From positions 1,620 through 65,619 of the forward strand of contig PXSK01000021.1 of assembly GCA_003022865.1 (NCBI GenBank): DNA of 64,000 nucleotides, read 5' to 3'. Both the position numbers and the translations under genes were made by a program. The stretch comes from Halobacteriales archaeon SW_5_70_135 (lineage in GTDB: Archaea; Halobacteriota; Halobacteria; Halobacteriales; SW-7-71-33). How positions within the stretch are numbered: the stretch's first letter is position 1; each line of letters opens with the position of its first letter. Of this stretch, positions 40,981 to 50,889 are shown piece by piece. The notes beneath the pieces are model-generated. The model had not been told where the DNA came from. It saw nothing but the letters and a program-made list of their open reading frames with translations, and did no database searches.

Positions 40981-41445
40981 TCAGCCCTCGGCCACCCACC
41001 GGTCCGAGTACGCCACGCCACAGGAGCACTGCGCGTAGGCGTGGACGACGTCGCCCTCGGCGTACAGTCCCTGGCCGTCCGGCTGGTGGGCCTCGACGAA
41101 GGCGAACAGAAAGCGAGCGTGGTGGTCGTCGTCGGTCTCGTCGTTCTCGCCGTCGACCTCCCCGCTCGTGTCGTCCAGGCAGGTCCCGCCGGTGAGACTC
41201 CGCCATACGTCGCCGTCGCGGCCGCGGGCGCGACCGGCGAAGCTCATCGCGTCGACGCCCGTCGCGGCGGCGAAGGCCTGCCGACCGCGCTCGCCGTCGA
41301 CGACCACCACCGTACCGCCGTCGACGCGCTCGCCGCCGCCGGCACCCGCGAGGCGGTCGGGGTCGTCCACCGCGTCGTCCGAGAGGTACACCAGCAGCTC
41401 GGACGGTCGCTCGCCCGCCAGGAAGCCGCGTCGGCGCTCGTCCAT
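40981..41445 (-). CDS. Conserved haloarchaeal protein (DUF5807-like)
   Basis: MDERRRGFLAGERPSELLVYLSDDAV...HAYAQCSCGVAYSDRWV. Confidence 0.7.
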   Translation of the reverse strand: MDERRRGFLAGERPSELLVYLSDDAVDDPDRLAGAGGGERVDGGTVVVVDGERGRQAFAAATGVDAMSFAGRARGRDGDVWRSLTGGTCLDDTSGEVDGENDETDDDHHARFLFAFVEAHQPDGQGLYAEGDVVHAYAQCSCGVAYSDRWVAEG

Positions 41446-41532
41446 CGACGAGTCGTCGGGCCGGCACACGGAAAACGGGCGCGGTCGCCCGTCGTCGAGT
41501 CTCCCCGCTGGGCCGGCCACGCCCGACAACGC

Positions 41533-41973
41533 TCAGCCGTCGAGAGTGCGGGCGATGTCGGCCAGGTCGTCGTCGCGCTCGCGTCGCTGCCGGTAGGTGA
41601 CCGACTCGCCGGGGTCGCGCAGACCGTACCGCTCGCCGACCGACAGCACGTCGACGAGAACGGGGTTGCCGGCGGTCAGGCCGCGCTCGTCGGCCCACGT
41701 CGCCAGCCGGTCGGTCGCGCCGTCGGCGGCGCTCGACGGGTCGCGGGCCATGTCGGGCGTGTCGTACACACCCGGAAAGAAGGGTGCGCCGTCGGTCGCC
41801 TCGCGGGCACGGGCGTGACGGACCGTCCCGTCGAGGAGTACGCGGACGACGGTGCCGGTCTCGAAGGCGTCGCCGTCGGCGGTGGGCGCGAGCAGGCGCA
41901 GCCCGGGACCGAACCGCTCCAGGTGTGCCCGCACGCTGCGGACGGAGGGGTGGTCGGCCGGGAGGTCGGTCAC
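41533..41973 (-). CDS. Hypothetical conserved protein
   Basis: MTDLPADHPSVRSVRAHLERFGPGLRLLAPT...DTPDMARDPSSAADGATDRLATWADERGL. Confidence 0.65.
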   Translation of the reverse strand: MTDLPADHPSVRSVRAHLERFGPGLRLLAPTADGDAFETGTVVRVLLDGTVRHARAREATDGAPFFPGVYDTPDMARDPSSAADGATDRLATWADERGLTAGNPVLVDVLSVGERYGLRDPGESVTYRQRRERDDDLADIARTLDG

Positions 41974-41974
41974 G

Positions 41975-42364
41975 CTACTCGTCGTCCTCGCCGAGCAGTT
42001 CCGCCACGCTCGCCTCGCCGCGCTCGGCGATCTCGGCGTTTACCTGCTGGATGTCGTCGCTGACTTCGTTGCCGCGGACGGTGATCCGGCGTCGCTCGCC
42101 GTCGCGGCTGGGGCGGTAGCCCGTGCCGCCGGTGGCGAGCACCTCGCTCAGGGCCGGTCCGTCGACGTCCTCGTGCATCGGACGGCCGGTGTCGTCCGAG
42201 CCGCCGGTGATCCGCAGCGTATAGCCACTCAGATCGACGGCGGCGCCGTCGACCTCCTCGCCTATCGAGCGGCCGAGAAAGCGGTTCGCGTCCTGTCCGT
42301 CCGTCTCGAACTGGTGTGCGGTCCCGGTCTCGGGATCGCCGACGACGACCGTGAACGTAGCCAT
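41975..42364 (-). CDS. rps6e: Ribosomal protein eS6 (S6e)
   Basis: [63 protein letters not shown]...[19 protein letters not shown]. Confidence 0.95.
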   Translation of the reverse strand: MATFTVVVGDPETGTAHQFETDGQDANRFLGRSIGEEVDGAAVDLSGYTLRITGGSDDTGRPMHEDVDGPALSEVLATGGTGYRPSRDGERRRITVRGNEVSDDIQQVNAEIAERGEASVAELLGEDDE

Positions 42365-42424
42365 ACCAGACGAGAGCGGGCCGCCGTGCAAAAGCGTATT
42401 GAAACGCCGACCCCTCGACCGGTC

Positions 42425-42760
42425 GTGACCGAGGACGCCCCCGAAGCGGGCGGCGACGCGCGGTCGGTCGACGCGGAGCGACTGGCCGACGCGCTGGCGA
42501 CCTTCGACGGCACGTCGGGGGAGCGCCGCGCCGTGGCCCGGGCCGCCCGCGACCTGGCCGACGACGGTCGGCTGGCGGCGGACCGCGGGGTCGAGCCGGC
42601 CGTGACCGCCGAGACCGTCGTCCGCGAACTCCGACAGGCGCCCGACGGCGGGCCGAGCGAGCGGTGGAACTGGTGGGTCGGCTCGCTCGACGTCGCCTAC
42701 GGCGGGTACCGGGCGTTCGCCGTCCGACGGTTCCGGGCGGACGGGGACGCGACCGGGTGA
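42425..42760 (+). CDS. Hypothetical conserved haloarchaeal protein
   Basis: [33 protein letters not shown]...[18 protein letters not shown]. Confidence 0.6.
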   Translation: MTEDAPEAGGDARSVDAERLADALATFDGTSGERRAVARAARDLADDGRLAADRGVEPAVTAETVVRELRQAPDGGPSERWNWWVGSLDVAYGGYRAFAVRRFRADGDATG

Positions 42761-42915
42761 CCCTGGCGAGTCCAGGCAGCGAGTCACGGACGACGGCGAC
42801 AGCGAGCGGAGCGCCGGCGAGTCAGGGGCGGCGACGGCGGCGAGCGGGGCGCCGTCCGCGGAGGGGACGGGCCGGACCGACGGACACATGCGCCTCCGTC
42901 CTCGACCGTGGACCG

Positions 42916-44178
42916 ATGGAGGTGCGCTTTCTGGGCGGTGCCGGCGAGGTCGGGCGCTCGGCGCTGCTGGTCGACGACCGGCTACTGCTCGACTTCGGCG
43001 TGAAGACGGGCACGCCGACCACCTACCCACTGGGACTGCGCTCGGTCGACCCCGAGGCGGTCGTCGTCAGCCACGCCCACCTCGACCACGCCGGGGCGCT
43101 GCCGACGCTGATGGGCGCCCCCGACGCCGAGGAACGGCCGGAGGTGCACTGGACGCCGCCGACGGACGAACTCGCGCGGCTGCTCGCCCGCGACACGCTC
43201 CGGCTGGCCGACGGCTACGACTGTCCGTTCACCGCCGAGGACGTCCGCCGGCTCATGGAGCAGAGCGTCCACCACGGCTACCGCGAGCCGTTCGAGGCCG
43301 CCGGTCACCGCGTCGAGTTCCTCGACGCCGGCCACGTTCCCGGGAGCACACACGTCCTCGTCGACGAGGGTCCCGCGGACACGGAGGGTGACACCCGCCT
43401 GCTGTACACCGCGGACTTCAACACCGAGGACCAGCGACTGCTCGCCGGCACGACCGCCCGTCCCGACGCCGACGCGGTGGCCGTCGAGTCCACCTACGCC
43501 TTCGACGAGCGACCGCCCCGCGAGGAGATCGAGACGGCGTTCGTGACCCGCGTGCGGCGGACGCTGCGGCAGGGCGGCACCGTTATCGTCCCCGCCTTCG
43601 CGGTGGGGCGCACTCAGGAGATGATGGCGGTCTGTGCGCGGGCCGGCGTCGACTGCTACGTCGACGGCATGGGTACTCGCGTCACGGACCTGTTCCGCCG
43701 TCACCGGGACTTTCTCCGCGACCCGGACGCGCTCGACGCGGCCGCCTCGAACGCCCGCACCGTCGACGGGCGGCCCGGCCAGCGCGAGCGCATCGCCGAG
43801 CAGTCCACCGTCGTGATCACCACGAGCGGCATGCTCCAGGGCGGACCGGCGATGACGTACGTGCCGGCGGTGCGGTCGAACCCCGCGAACCTCGTCGCGC
43901 TGTCGGGCTACCAGGTCGAGGACACACCCGGTCGCGACCTCCTCGAAACTGGCAGCGCCGAGATCGACGGCCGACGGATGCCCGTCGCCGCCCAGGTCGA
44001 GGCGTTCGACTTCTCCGCACACGCCGACCGCTCCGGGCTGCTCGCCTTTCTGGACGACTACCGCGAGGCGACCGTGCTCGTCAACCACGGCGACCGCTGC
44101 GAGGCGTTCGCCGCCGACCGCCGCGAGGCGGGCTTCGACGCCCGGGCGCCGGACCGCGGCGAGACCGTCACCGTCTGA
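42916..44178 (+). CDS. Beta-CASP/MBL-fold ribonuclease
   Basis: [74 protein letters not shown]. Confidence 0.93.
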   Translation: MEVRFLGGAGEVGRSALLVDDRLLLDFGVKTGTPTTYPLGLRSVDPEAVVVSHAHLDHAGALPTLMGAPDAEERPEVHWTPPTDELARLLARDTLRLADGYDCPFTAEDVRRLMEQSVHHGYREPFEAAGHRVEFLDAGHVPGSTHVLVDEGPADTEGDTRLLYTADFNTEDQRLLAGTTARPDADAVAVESTYAFDERPPREEIETAFVTRVRRTLRQGGTVIVPAFAVGRTQEMMAVCARAGVDCYVDGMGTRVTDLFRRHRDFLRDPDALDAAASNARTVDGRPGQRERIAEQSTVVITTSGMLQGGPAMTYVPAVRSNPANLVALSGYQVEDTPGRDLLETGSAEIDGRRMPVAAQVEAFDFSAHADRSGLLAFLDDYREATVLVNHGDRCEAFAADRREAGFDARAPDRGETVTV

Positions 44179-44310
44179 GCTCCGCGACGTCGTGACCACG
44201 GCGAGACCGTCACCGTCTGGGGGCTAGCGTGACGCCGTGACCGCCAGCGGACGACCCCATGAGCGGCGCCGAGCGGTGGGCTTAACAGCCTCGATCGGCA
44301 ACAGTCTACG

Positions 44311-47169
44311 ATGAGTTCCGGCGTCGTCGACGGGTCGGTGTTCGACGTACTCCACCCCGAGGTGCGGTCGGCGCTCGCCCGGCGGGGCTTCGAGGAGCCG
44401 ACCGCGCCCCAGCGGGTCGCCGTCGAGCCGATCGCCGACGGCGAGCACACGCTCGTCGTCGCCCCCACCGGCAGTGGCAAGACCGAGACCGCCATGCTGC
44501 CGGTGCTCTCCTCGATCGTCGAGGGGCGTGCCGAACGGGCCCGCGGCGCGGACGAGGGAACGCCAGCGACGCCGTTCGGTATCTCGGCGCTGTACGTGAC
44601 GCCGCTGCGGGCGCTGAACCGCGACATGCGCGAGCGCCTGGAGTGGTGGGGGGAAACACTCGACGTGGAGGTGGACGTACGCCACGGCGACACGACCCGG
44701 TACCGGCGGCGACAGCAGGCGACGGACCCGCCGGACGTGCTCGTGACGACGCCGGAGACGCTACAGGCGATGCTCACCGGCTCGCGGCTGCGGGAGGCAC
44801 TCGCCGACGTCGCCCACGTCGTCGTCGACGAGGTGCACGAACTCGCCGCCGACAAGCGCGGCGCCCAGCTCACGGTGGGACTGGAGCGTCTGCACGCCCT
44901 TACGGGTGCGTTCCAGCGGGTCGGCCTCTCGGCGACCGTCGGCGACCCCGAGGAGGTGGGCCGGTTCCTCACCGGCGACCGGGGCTGTGCCGTCCGCACG
45001 GTGGCGGCCGGCTCGAACCTCGATGTCTCCGTGACCCGACCGGAGGTGACCGCCGAGGACGAGCGGCTGGCCGCCGAGCTCGCCACCGACGCCGAGACCG
45101 CGAGTCACGTGCGGGCGATCCGCGATCTGGTGCGGGCGAACGAGTCGACGCTGGTCTTCGTCAACACCCGGCAGACGGCGGAGGCGATGGGCGCTCGCGT
45201 GACCGCACTCGACCTGCCGGTCGGCGTCCACCACGGCTCGCTGTCGAAGGCGGCCCGCGTCGAGGTCGAGGACCGATTCAAGAGCGGCGAGATCGACGGA
45301 CTGCTGTGTACGTCGTCGATGGAACTGGGTATCGACGTCGGTCGAGTGGACCACGTCGTCCAGTTCGGCTCGCCGCGGCAGGTGACCCGCCTGCTCCAGC
45401 GGGTCGGGCGGGCGGGCCACCGCGAGAACCGACAGTCGCGGGGGACGGTCGTCACCCGTGGGCCGGACGACACGCTGGAGGCGATGACCATCGCCCGTCG
45501 CGCCCGCGAGGGGGAGGTCGAGCCCGCCCAGATCCACGAAGGCTCGCTGGACGTCGTCGCCAACCAGGTACCGGGGATGGTAATGGAGCGGGAGGCGATC
45601 GACGCGGTGCGCGCCTACGAGATCGTCACCCGGGCGTACCCCTTCGCCGACCTGGAGCGCGGCCAGTTCAAGGCCGTCCTGCGCGAACTCGCCGGCAACC
45701 GCGTCGTCTGGCTGGAGGAGGGCCGCGACCGGATCGAGGCCACCGGCAGCACGCGCACGTACGTCTACGGCAACCTCTCGATGATCCCCGACGAGGAGAC
45801 CTACGACGTGAAGGACGTCGCCGGCGGCGGGCGCGTCGGCACGCTCGACGAGCGGTTCGTCCGCAACTTCGCCGAGCCGGGAGCGACGTTCGTCCAGCGC
45901 GGGCAGATGTGGCGCGTCGTCACCGTCGAGGACGACGACGAGGTCGTCCGCGTCAACCCCGTGGAGGACCCCGCCGGCGAGGTGCCCTCCTGGGTCGGCC
46001 AGGAGATACCGGTACCGCGTGCCGTCGCCCAGGAGGTCGGCGAACTGCGCGGCGTCGCCGCTCCACAGCTGAAGCGGGCGTCCGCCGAGGCCGTCGCCGG
46101 CGACGTGGCCGGTCGCTACCCGGCCGACCGGGGGACGGTAGCCGACGGTCTGGAGCGGCTCGCGGACCACGCCGGGGACCACCCCGTGCCGACGGACGAC
46201 CGGATCGTCGTCGAGGGCGGCGGCGGGACAGTCGTCGTCAATGCCGCCTTCGGTCACGAGACGAACGAGACGATAGGTCGCGTGCTCTCCTCGCTGGTGG
46301 GACAGCGTGCGGGGTCGACGGTCGGCATGGAGGTCGACCCCTACCGGATCGAGCTGGACCTGCCCCGCGGCGTCGGTCCGGGCGAGGTGGTCGAGACGCT
46401 GCGCGAGACGGAGCCCGAGCACGTCCGGTCGATCGTCGAGCTGAGTCTGAAACGGTCGGAGGCGCTGACCTTCCGACTCGCGCAGGTGGCGACGAAGTTC
46501 GGCCGCCTGGAGGGACGCCCCTCGCTGAGCGGGGAGCGCCTGCGGGCCGCCTTGGAGGACACGCCAGTCCACGAGGAGGCCGTCCGCGAGGTGTTCCACG
46601 AGGACCTCGCGGTCGACGCCGCGGGGGAGCTGCTCGCCGCGGTCCAGTCGGGCGACGTCGAGCTGGTGACGACCCGGAGTCGGACGCCGGTCGGCGAGGG
46701 CGGCCGCTCGGCGGGCCAGGAGCTGCTCGCGCCCGAGAACGCCGACGCCGACGTGGTGGAGACGGTTCGGGACCGCCTGCAGGAGGACCGCGTGCGGCTG
46801 TTCTGTCTCAACTGCGAGGCGTGGGAGCGCCGGACGAAGGTACGTCGCGTGCCGGACCAGCCGGCGTGTGGCGACTGTGAGGCCACCCGGGTCGCCGCGC
46901 TGCATCCGGCCGCCGACGAGGCCGTGCGGGCCGTGCAGGCCGACGACAAGAGCGACGAACAGGAGAAACGCACCCGCCGCGTGTACCGGAACGCCTCGCT
47001 CGTGCAGGCCCACGGCAGGCGGGCGGTCGTCGCGCTGGCCGGGCGGGGCGTCGGTCCCGACACCGCCGCCCGCATCATCAACCGCCACCGGGAGGACGAC
47101 CTCGACTTCTACCGAGACGTGCTCGCCGCCGAGCGGGAGTACGCCCGCACGCGGTCGTTCTGGGACTGA
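44311..47169 (+). CDS. Lhr-like DEAD/DEAH helicase
   Basis: VAPTGSGKTETAMLPVL, VVDEVHEL, LSATVGDPEEV, LLQRVGRAGHR, C-terminal Lhr region. Confidence 0.95.
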   Translation: MSSGVVDGSVFDVLHPEVRSALARRGFEEPTAPQRVAVEPIADGEHTLVVAPTGSGKTETAMLPVLSSIVEGRAERARGADEGTPATPFGISALYVTPLRALNRDMRERLEWWGETLDVEVDVRHGDTTRYRRRQQATDPPDVLVTTPETLQAMLTGSRLREALADVAHVVVDEVHELAADKRGAQLTVGLERLHALTGAFQRVGLSATVGDPEEVGRFLTGDRGCAVRTVAAGSNLDVSVTRPEVTAEDERLAAELATDAETASHVRAIRDLVRANESTLVFVNTRQTAEAMGARVTALDLPVGVHHGSLSKAARVEVEDRFKSGEIDGLLCTSSMELGIDVGRVDHVVQFGSPRQVTRLLQRVGRAGHRENRQSRGTVVTRGPDDTLEAMTIARRAREGEVEPAQIHEGSLDVVANQVPGMVMEREAIDAVRAYEIVTRAYPFADLERGQFKAVLRELAGNRVVWLEEGRDRIEATGSTRTYVYGNLSMIPDEETYDVKDVAGGGRVGTLDERFVRNFAEPGATFVQRGQMWRVVTVEDDDEVVRVNPVEDPAGEVPSWVGQEIPVPRAVAQEVGELRGVAAPQLKRASAEAVAGDVAGRYPADRGTVADGLERLADHAGDHPVPTDDRIVVEGGGGTVVVNAAFGHETNETIGRVLSSLVGQRAGSTVGMEVDPYRIELDLPRGVGPGEVVETLRETEPEHVRSIVELSLKRSEALTFRLAQVATKFGRLEGRPSLSGERLRAALEDTPVHEEAVREVFHEDLAVDAAGELLAAVQSGDVELVTTRSRTPVGEGGRSAGQELLAPENADADVVETVRDRLQEDRVRLFCLNCEAWERRTKVRRVPDQPACGDCEATRVAALHPAADEAVRAVQADDKSDEQEKRTRRVYRNASLVQAHGRRAVVALAGRGVGPDTAARIINRHREDDLDFYRDVLAAEREYARTRSFWD

Positions 47170-47236
47170 CCGGCGGCGACCGGCGGCGGGGAACGACCGA
47201 CGATCGCCGACCCGGGAAGCACTTACCACAGGCGGT

Positions 47237-48487
47237 ATGAGTCGGCGTATGAGGCTCGCTCGCGTCGGACTGGCCGTCGTTGGCGTCCTGCTCGTGCTCG
47301 CCGTGGTCGGCCTCCTCGTCGGCGCTTTCGCGGTGCCCTCCGCCGGCGTGGCCGACCAGGGCGACTGGGGCGAGGTGAGCGAGAATCGGACGGAGGTCGT
47401 CACGACGGTGTGGGTGAACAACCCCAACCCGCTGGTGTCGGTGCTCGGGAGCGACCTCGACCTGGAGTACGACCTCGCGCTCAACGGCGTCGACCTCGCG
47501 GCCGGCGAGCGCGAGGGGCTGTCGGTCGAGCGGGGCAACCAGACCCGCGAGTTCACCACCGAGCTGCGCAACGACCGCATCCGGGCGTGGTGGGTCGAGT
47601 ACGTCCGGACGAACGAGACCGTCGACGCCGACGTCCGGGCGACGATCGGTACGCGAGCGGCCTTCCGGAGGGCGTCGTACACGGTCGAGCGCAACGCGAC
47701 CTTCCTGGAGAACGAGTCACCGATGATCGACGCGATGACCGAGGCGGTCAACGGGACGGAGGGGTCGTATCCGAGCGCGGCGCCCGTCTACGAGGTTCGG
47801 GACGCCCGCGCGGAGTGGGGGGCCGTGAACCGAACCCGGACGCTCGTACACGTCCGGTTCACCGTCTACAACCCCTCCAGCGTGCCGGTGCCGGCCGCCC
47901 CCGAAGGGATCAGCGCGACGGTGCGAGCCAACGACGTCGAACTCCTCCGGACCGAGGGCCAGGCGTACGAGCTCAGCGGCGTCGGCCGCGACGAGGTCAT
48001 CCCACCGGGCGAGAGCCGCGAGTACACCGTCACGCTACGGATCGACAACGAGCGGATCGACGACTGGTTCCGCTCGCACGTCCGCCAGGACGAGCGCACC
48101 GACCTGGAGGTCGACTTCCAGGCGACAGTGCGCAACCCCCTCACCGGCGACGCGGTCGGGCTGCCGCCGGGCGGCGTGACGTACACCTGCGAGATGCAGA
48201 CGGGGATCTTCGTCGACGACGCCGAGTCCGGCACGACCTGCGGCAGCGGCGGCGGCGTCGGCGTCGGTGTCGACGTCGGCACGCCCGACGCCGACCTCGG
48301 AGCCGCCCTGGCGTCCGCGATGACCGCCGGTGTGACTCCGGCGTCCGCAGTAACCGTCGGTCCGACTCCGGCGCCCGCGGCGACCGTCGGCACGGCCCCG
48401 AGAGTCGGCGACGGCGACGCCTCCGCGGGTCGGCCGTCCGCCGGCGAGTCGCGACCGTGGCCGGCGGTCGGTCTCCGCAACGGCTAA
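47237..48487 (+). CDS. LEA type 2/WHy-domain-like membrane-anchored protein
   Basis: N-terminal TM; two repeats of TTVWVNNPNPLVSV and VRFTVYNPSSVPVP. Confidence 0.75.
   Translation: MSRRMRLARVGLAVVGVLLVLAVVGLLVGAFAVPSAGVADQGDWGEVSENRTEVVTTVWVNNPNPLVSVLGSDLDLEYDLALNGVDLAAGEREGLSVERGNQTREFTTELRNDRIRAWWVEYVRTNETVDADVRATIGTRAAFRRASYTVERNATFLENESPMIDAMTEAVNGTEGSYPSAAPVYEVRDARAEWGAVNRTRTLVHVRFTVYNPSSVPVPAAPEGISATVRANDVELLRTEGQAYELSGVGRDEVIPPGESREYTVTLRIDNERIDDWFRSHVRQDERTDLEVDFQATVRNPLTGDAVGLPPGGVTYTCEMQTGIFVDDAESGTTCGSGGGVGVGVDVGTPDADLGAALASAMTAGVTPASAVTVGPTPAPAATVGTAPRVGDGDASAGRPSAGESRPWPAVGLRNG
48311..48400 (+). repeat. Coding minisatellite, 3 x 30 bp
   Basis: gcgtccgcgatgaccgccggtgtgactccg / gcgtccgcagtaaccgtcggtccgactccg / gcgcccgcggcgaccgtcggcacggccccg. 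Confidence 0.85.
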
Positions 48488-48512
48488 ATGTGGGACACGT
48501 CGATGAGCGGGT

Positions 48513-48692
48513 ATGCGGGTACCGTACGACCTCGGCGCCTACGTTCGGGTGCTGCGCATGGCGAGTACACCCTCCTGGGAGGAGTTCTCCCAGGTGGCGA
48601 AGATCGCCGGCGCCGGCATCCTGCTCGTCGGGCTGCTCGGCTTCGTCATCTTCGTCGTCATGAGCTTTCTCCCCGGGGGAGGGGGTCTCTGA
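48513..48692 (+). CDS. secE: Protein translocase SEC61 gamma subunit (SecE)
   Basis: MRVPYDLGAYVRVLRMASTPSWEEFSQVAKIAGAGILLVGLLGFVIFVVMSFLPGGGGL; stop overlaps the nusG start. Confidence 0.92.
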   Translation: MRVPYDLGAYVRVLRMASTPSWEEFSQVAKIAGAGILLVGLLGFVIFVVMSFLPGGGGL

Positions 48693-49153
48693 TGGGCATC
48701 TACGCCGTCAAGACCACCGCCAGCCAGGAACGCACCGTCGCGGACATGATCATGACTCGCGAGGACGACCGCATCCACGCCGCGTTGGCGCCGGACTCGC
48801 TGACCTCCTACGTGATGGTCGAGGCCGAGGGCGAGACCGGCGGCGAGGGCGACGGGGCGGCCATCATCGAGCGTCACCTCGACGAGATCCCTCACGCCCG
48901 CAGCGTCGTCCCCGGCGACGCCGGTCTCGAGGAGGTCGAGCACTTCCTCTCGCCGACGCCGGACGTCGAGGGGATCGCCGAGGGCGACATCGTCGAACTC
49001 ATCGCCGGCCCGTTCAAGGGCGAGAAGGCACAGGTCCAGCGCATCGACGAGGGCAACGACCAGGTCACCGTCGAGCTGTACGAGGCGACCGTGCCGATCC
49101 CGGTGACGGTGCGCGGCGACCAGATCCGCGTGCTGGACAGTGAGGAGCGCTGA
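48692..49153 (+). CDS. nusG: Transcription elongation factor Spt5/NusG
   Basis: MGIYAVKTTASQERTVADMI, GDIVELIAGPFKGEKAQVQRID (KOW). Confidence 0.95.
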   Translation: MGIYAVKTTASQERTVADMIMTREDDRIHAALAPDSLTSYVMVEAEGETGGEGDGAAIIERHLDEIPHARSVVPGDAGLEEVEHFLSPTPDVEGIAEGDIVELIAGPFKGEKAQVQRIDEGNDQVTVELYEATVPIPVTVRGDQIRVLDSEER

Positions 49154-49420
49154 GAGCGCTCCGCATACCACGCGAACGGGCGCCGTGCGCCCGTGAGCGG
49201 ACAGCGAGAGTCGATGAGCGAAGCGAGTCGTTCCTCGTCGAGTCGAGCGGCGTAGTCGCGAGACGGCGAGAGGCGCTGAGACGTTCTTTCGGCTCTCGTC
49301 CCCTCGCCGACTCGCGAACGGGAAAGCGAGAAGCGGCGAGCGTATATCACTCGCCCTCTCGCGGCCGCGCCGCTGCCCGGGACCGGAACGACTAATTGCG
49401 GGTCGGCGGAACGACCGCCG

Positions 49421-50191
49421 GTGACGTCGCCCGACGGCTGGACGCGGATCGACACGCACGTGAAGGTGCTCGACGACCGCGTCGTCGCCCGCGCCAAGCG
49501 ACGCGGAGTCGACGCCCTGGTGTACGCGCCACACTTCACGCGACTGCCGGACGTCCGTCGGCGGGCGGCGCTGTACTCCGACGACGACCTGCTCGTCGTC
49601 CCCGGTCGGGAGGTGTTCACCGGCAGCTGGCGCGACCGGAGACACGTCCTCGCGCTCGGTCTCGACGCGCCGGTTCCCGACTTCATCACGCTCGCCGGTG
49701 CGATGCGCGAGTTCGACCGCCAGGACGCCACCGTCGTCGTCCCGCATCCCGAGTTCTACTCGGTGGGACTCTCCGAGGCGGACATCCTCGAACACCGTGA
49801 CGCCGTCGACGCCGTCGAGACGTACAACCCGAAGCTGCGTCGGCGACACGTCCGCCGTGTCCGGGCGATCGCCCGTGCGGCCGACCGCCCGCGTACGGCC
49901 TCGTCGTACGCGCACCTCGGACGGTCGGTCGGCACCGCCTGGACCGCCGTCGACCGTCGCGTTGACGACGCCGCGGAGCTCGTGGCGGCGGTCGCCGACC
50001 CCGACGTGAGCCGTCGGATCGTCCACCGTGCCGGGCCGCGGCACCAGATCGAACGCACCGCGGAGTTCGCCCACCTCGGCTGGGAGAACTCCTGGGAGAA
50101 ACTCGACCGCGTGCTGCTGTCGGGCACCGAGCCGACACATCCGGACCACGTCGCCTACGACGGTCGCTTCGACGACGTCGCCGTCTACTGA
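49421..50191 (+). CDS. PHP-domain phosphoesterase-like protein
   Basis: WTRIDTHVKVLDDRVVARAKRRGVDALVYAPHFTRL, VVPHPEFYSVGL, TASSYAHLG. Confidence 0.85.
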   Translation: MTSPDGWTRIDTHVKVLDDRVVARAKRRGVDALVYAPHFTRLPDVRRRAALYSDDDLLVVPGREVFTGSWRDRRHVLALGLDAPVPDFITLAGAMREFDRQDATVVVPHPEFYSVGLSEADILEHRDAVDAVETYNPKLRRRHVRRVRAIARAADRPRTASSYAHLGRSVGTAWTAVDRRVDDAAELVAAVADPDVSRRIVHRAGPRHQIERTAEFAHLGWENSWEKLDRVLLSGTEPTHPDHVAYDGRFDDVAVY

Positions 50192-50204
50192 CGCCGCCGG
50201 CCGG

Positions 50205-50735
50205 TCAGCCGACGAGGTCGGTGACCGCCGGGAGCGACTGGCGGCCGTACTCGATCGCCGTCTGGGGGAGCTCGTAAACCACGAGCGCGACGGCGCCGAG
50301 TTCGACGGCGGTCACCAGCAGGAGAACGACCGGCGTCCAGCGGCTGTCGACGGCGACGCCGGTCGGCGACCGGAACTCGCGGTCCCACACCGGGTAGAAC
50401 GGGGCGATACCGCGTTTCGTCCCGAGCACGTCGAGCACGTAGTGTGTGAGCACGCCGATCCAGACGAAGTGGAGGTTGTCGAAGTACAGCGGGAAGGCGG
50501 CCACGACGACGAGTACGGGCAGGTTGTGCAGCGTCTTCCGGTGACGACCGAAGGCGGTGTCGACGTCCGGTAGGAGTGCCCCGAGCGTGATCGGCACGCA
50601 CACCTCGACGACGGCGAACAGCGTCGCCCGGTCCAGGCCGGGGTGTAACAGGACGCCGACGCCGACGCCGAGCAGGACGGCGTTGAGCACGTGACCGCGC
50701 TTGTTCACGTCCTCCGGCTCGGCCGGCGAGAACAC
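50205..50735 (-). CDS. Membrane-bound metal-dependent hydrolase (DUF457/LexA-binding-like)
   Basis: NKRGHVLNAVLLGVGVGV, LGALLPDVDTAFGRHRKTLHNL, VLTHYVLDVLGTKRGI. Confidence 0.85.
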   Translation of the reverse strand: MFSPAEPEDVNKRGHVLNAVLLGVGVGVLLHPGLDRATLFAVVEVCVPITLGALLPDVDTAFGRHRKTLHNLPVLVVVAAFPLYFDNLHFVWIGVLTHYVLDVLGTKRGIAPFYPVWDREFRSPTGVAVDSRWTPVVLLLVTAVELGAVALVVYELPQTAIEYGRQSLPAVTDLVG

Positions 50736-50889
50736 AAGTGTTGTGACGTGCCGGCGCCGGGGGAGTCGACGGGGCGAACGGTTACACCGGCGACACGGAC
50801 GGGCGTGACGGGTACGGGGACGACGCCCGCAGTGTCGTCTCGCGTCCGGTGATCGACGGGTACACAAAGAGCGGTCGCCGAGACGGCGC

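Noticed and set aside
44761-47751. 996-aa minus-strand ORF opposite the Lhr helicase
   Set aside because: High-GC shadow ORF; no recognisable motifs, while the + strand is a clear helicase
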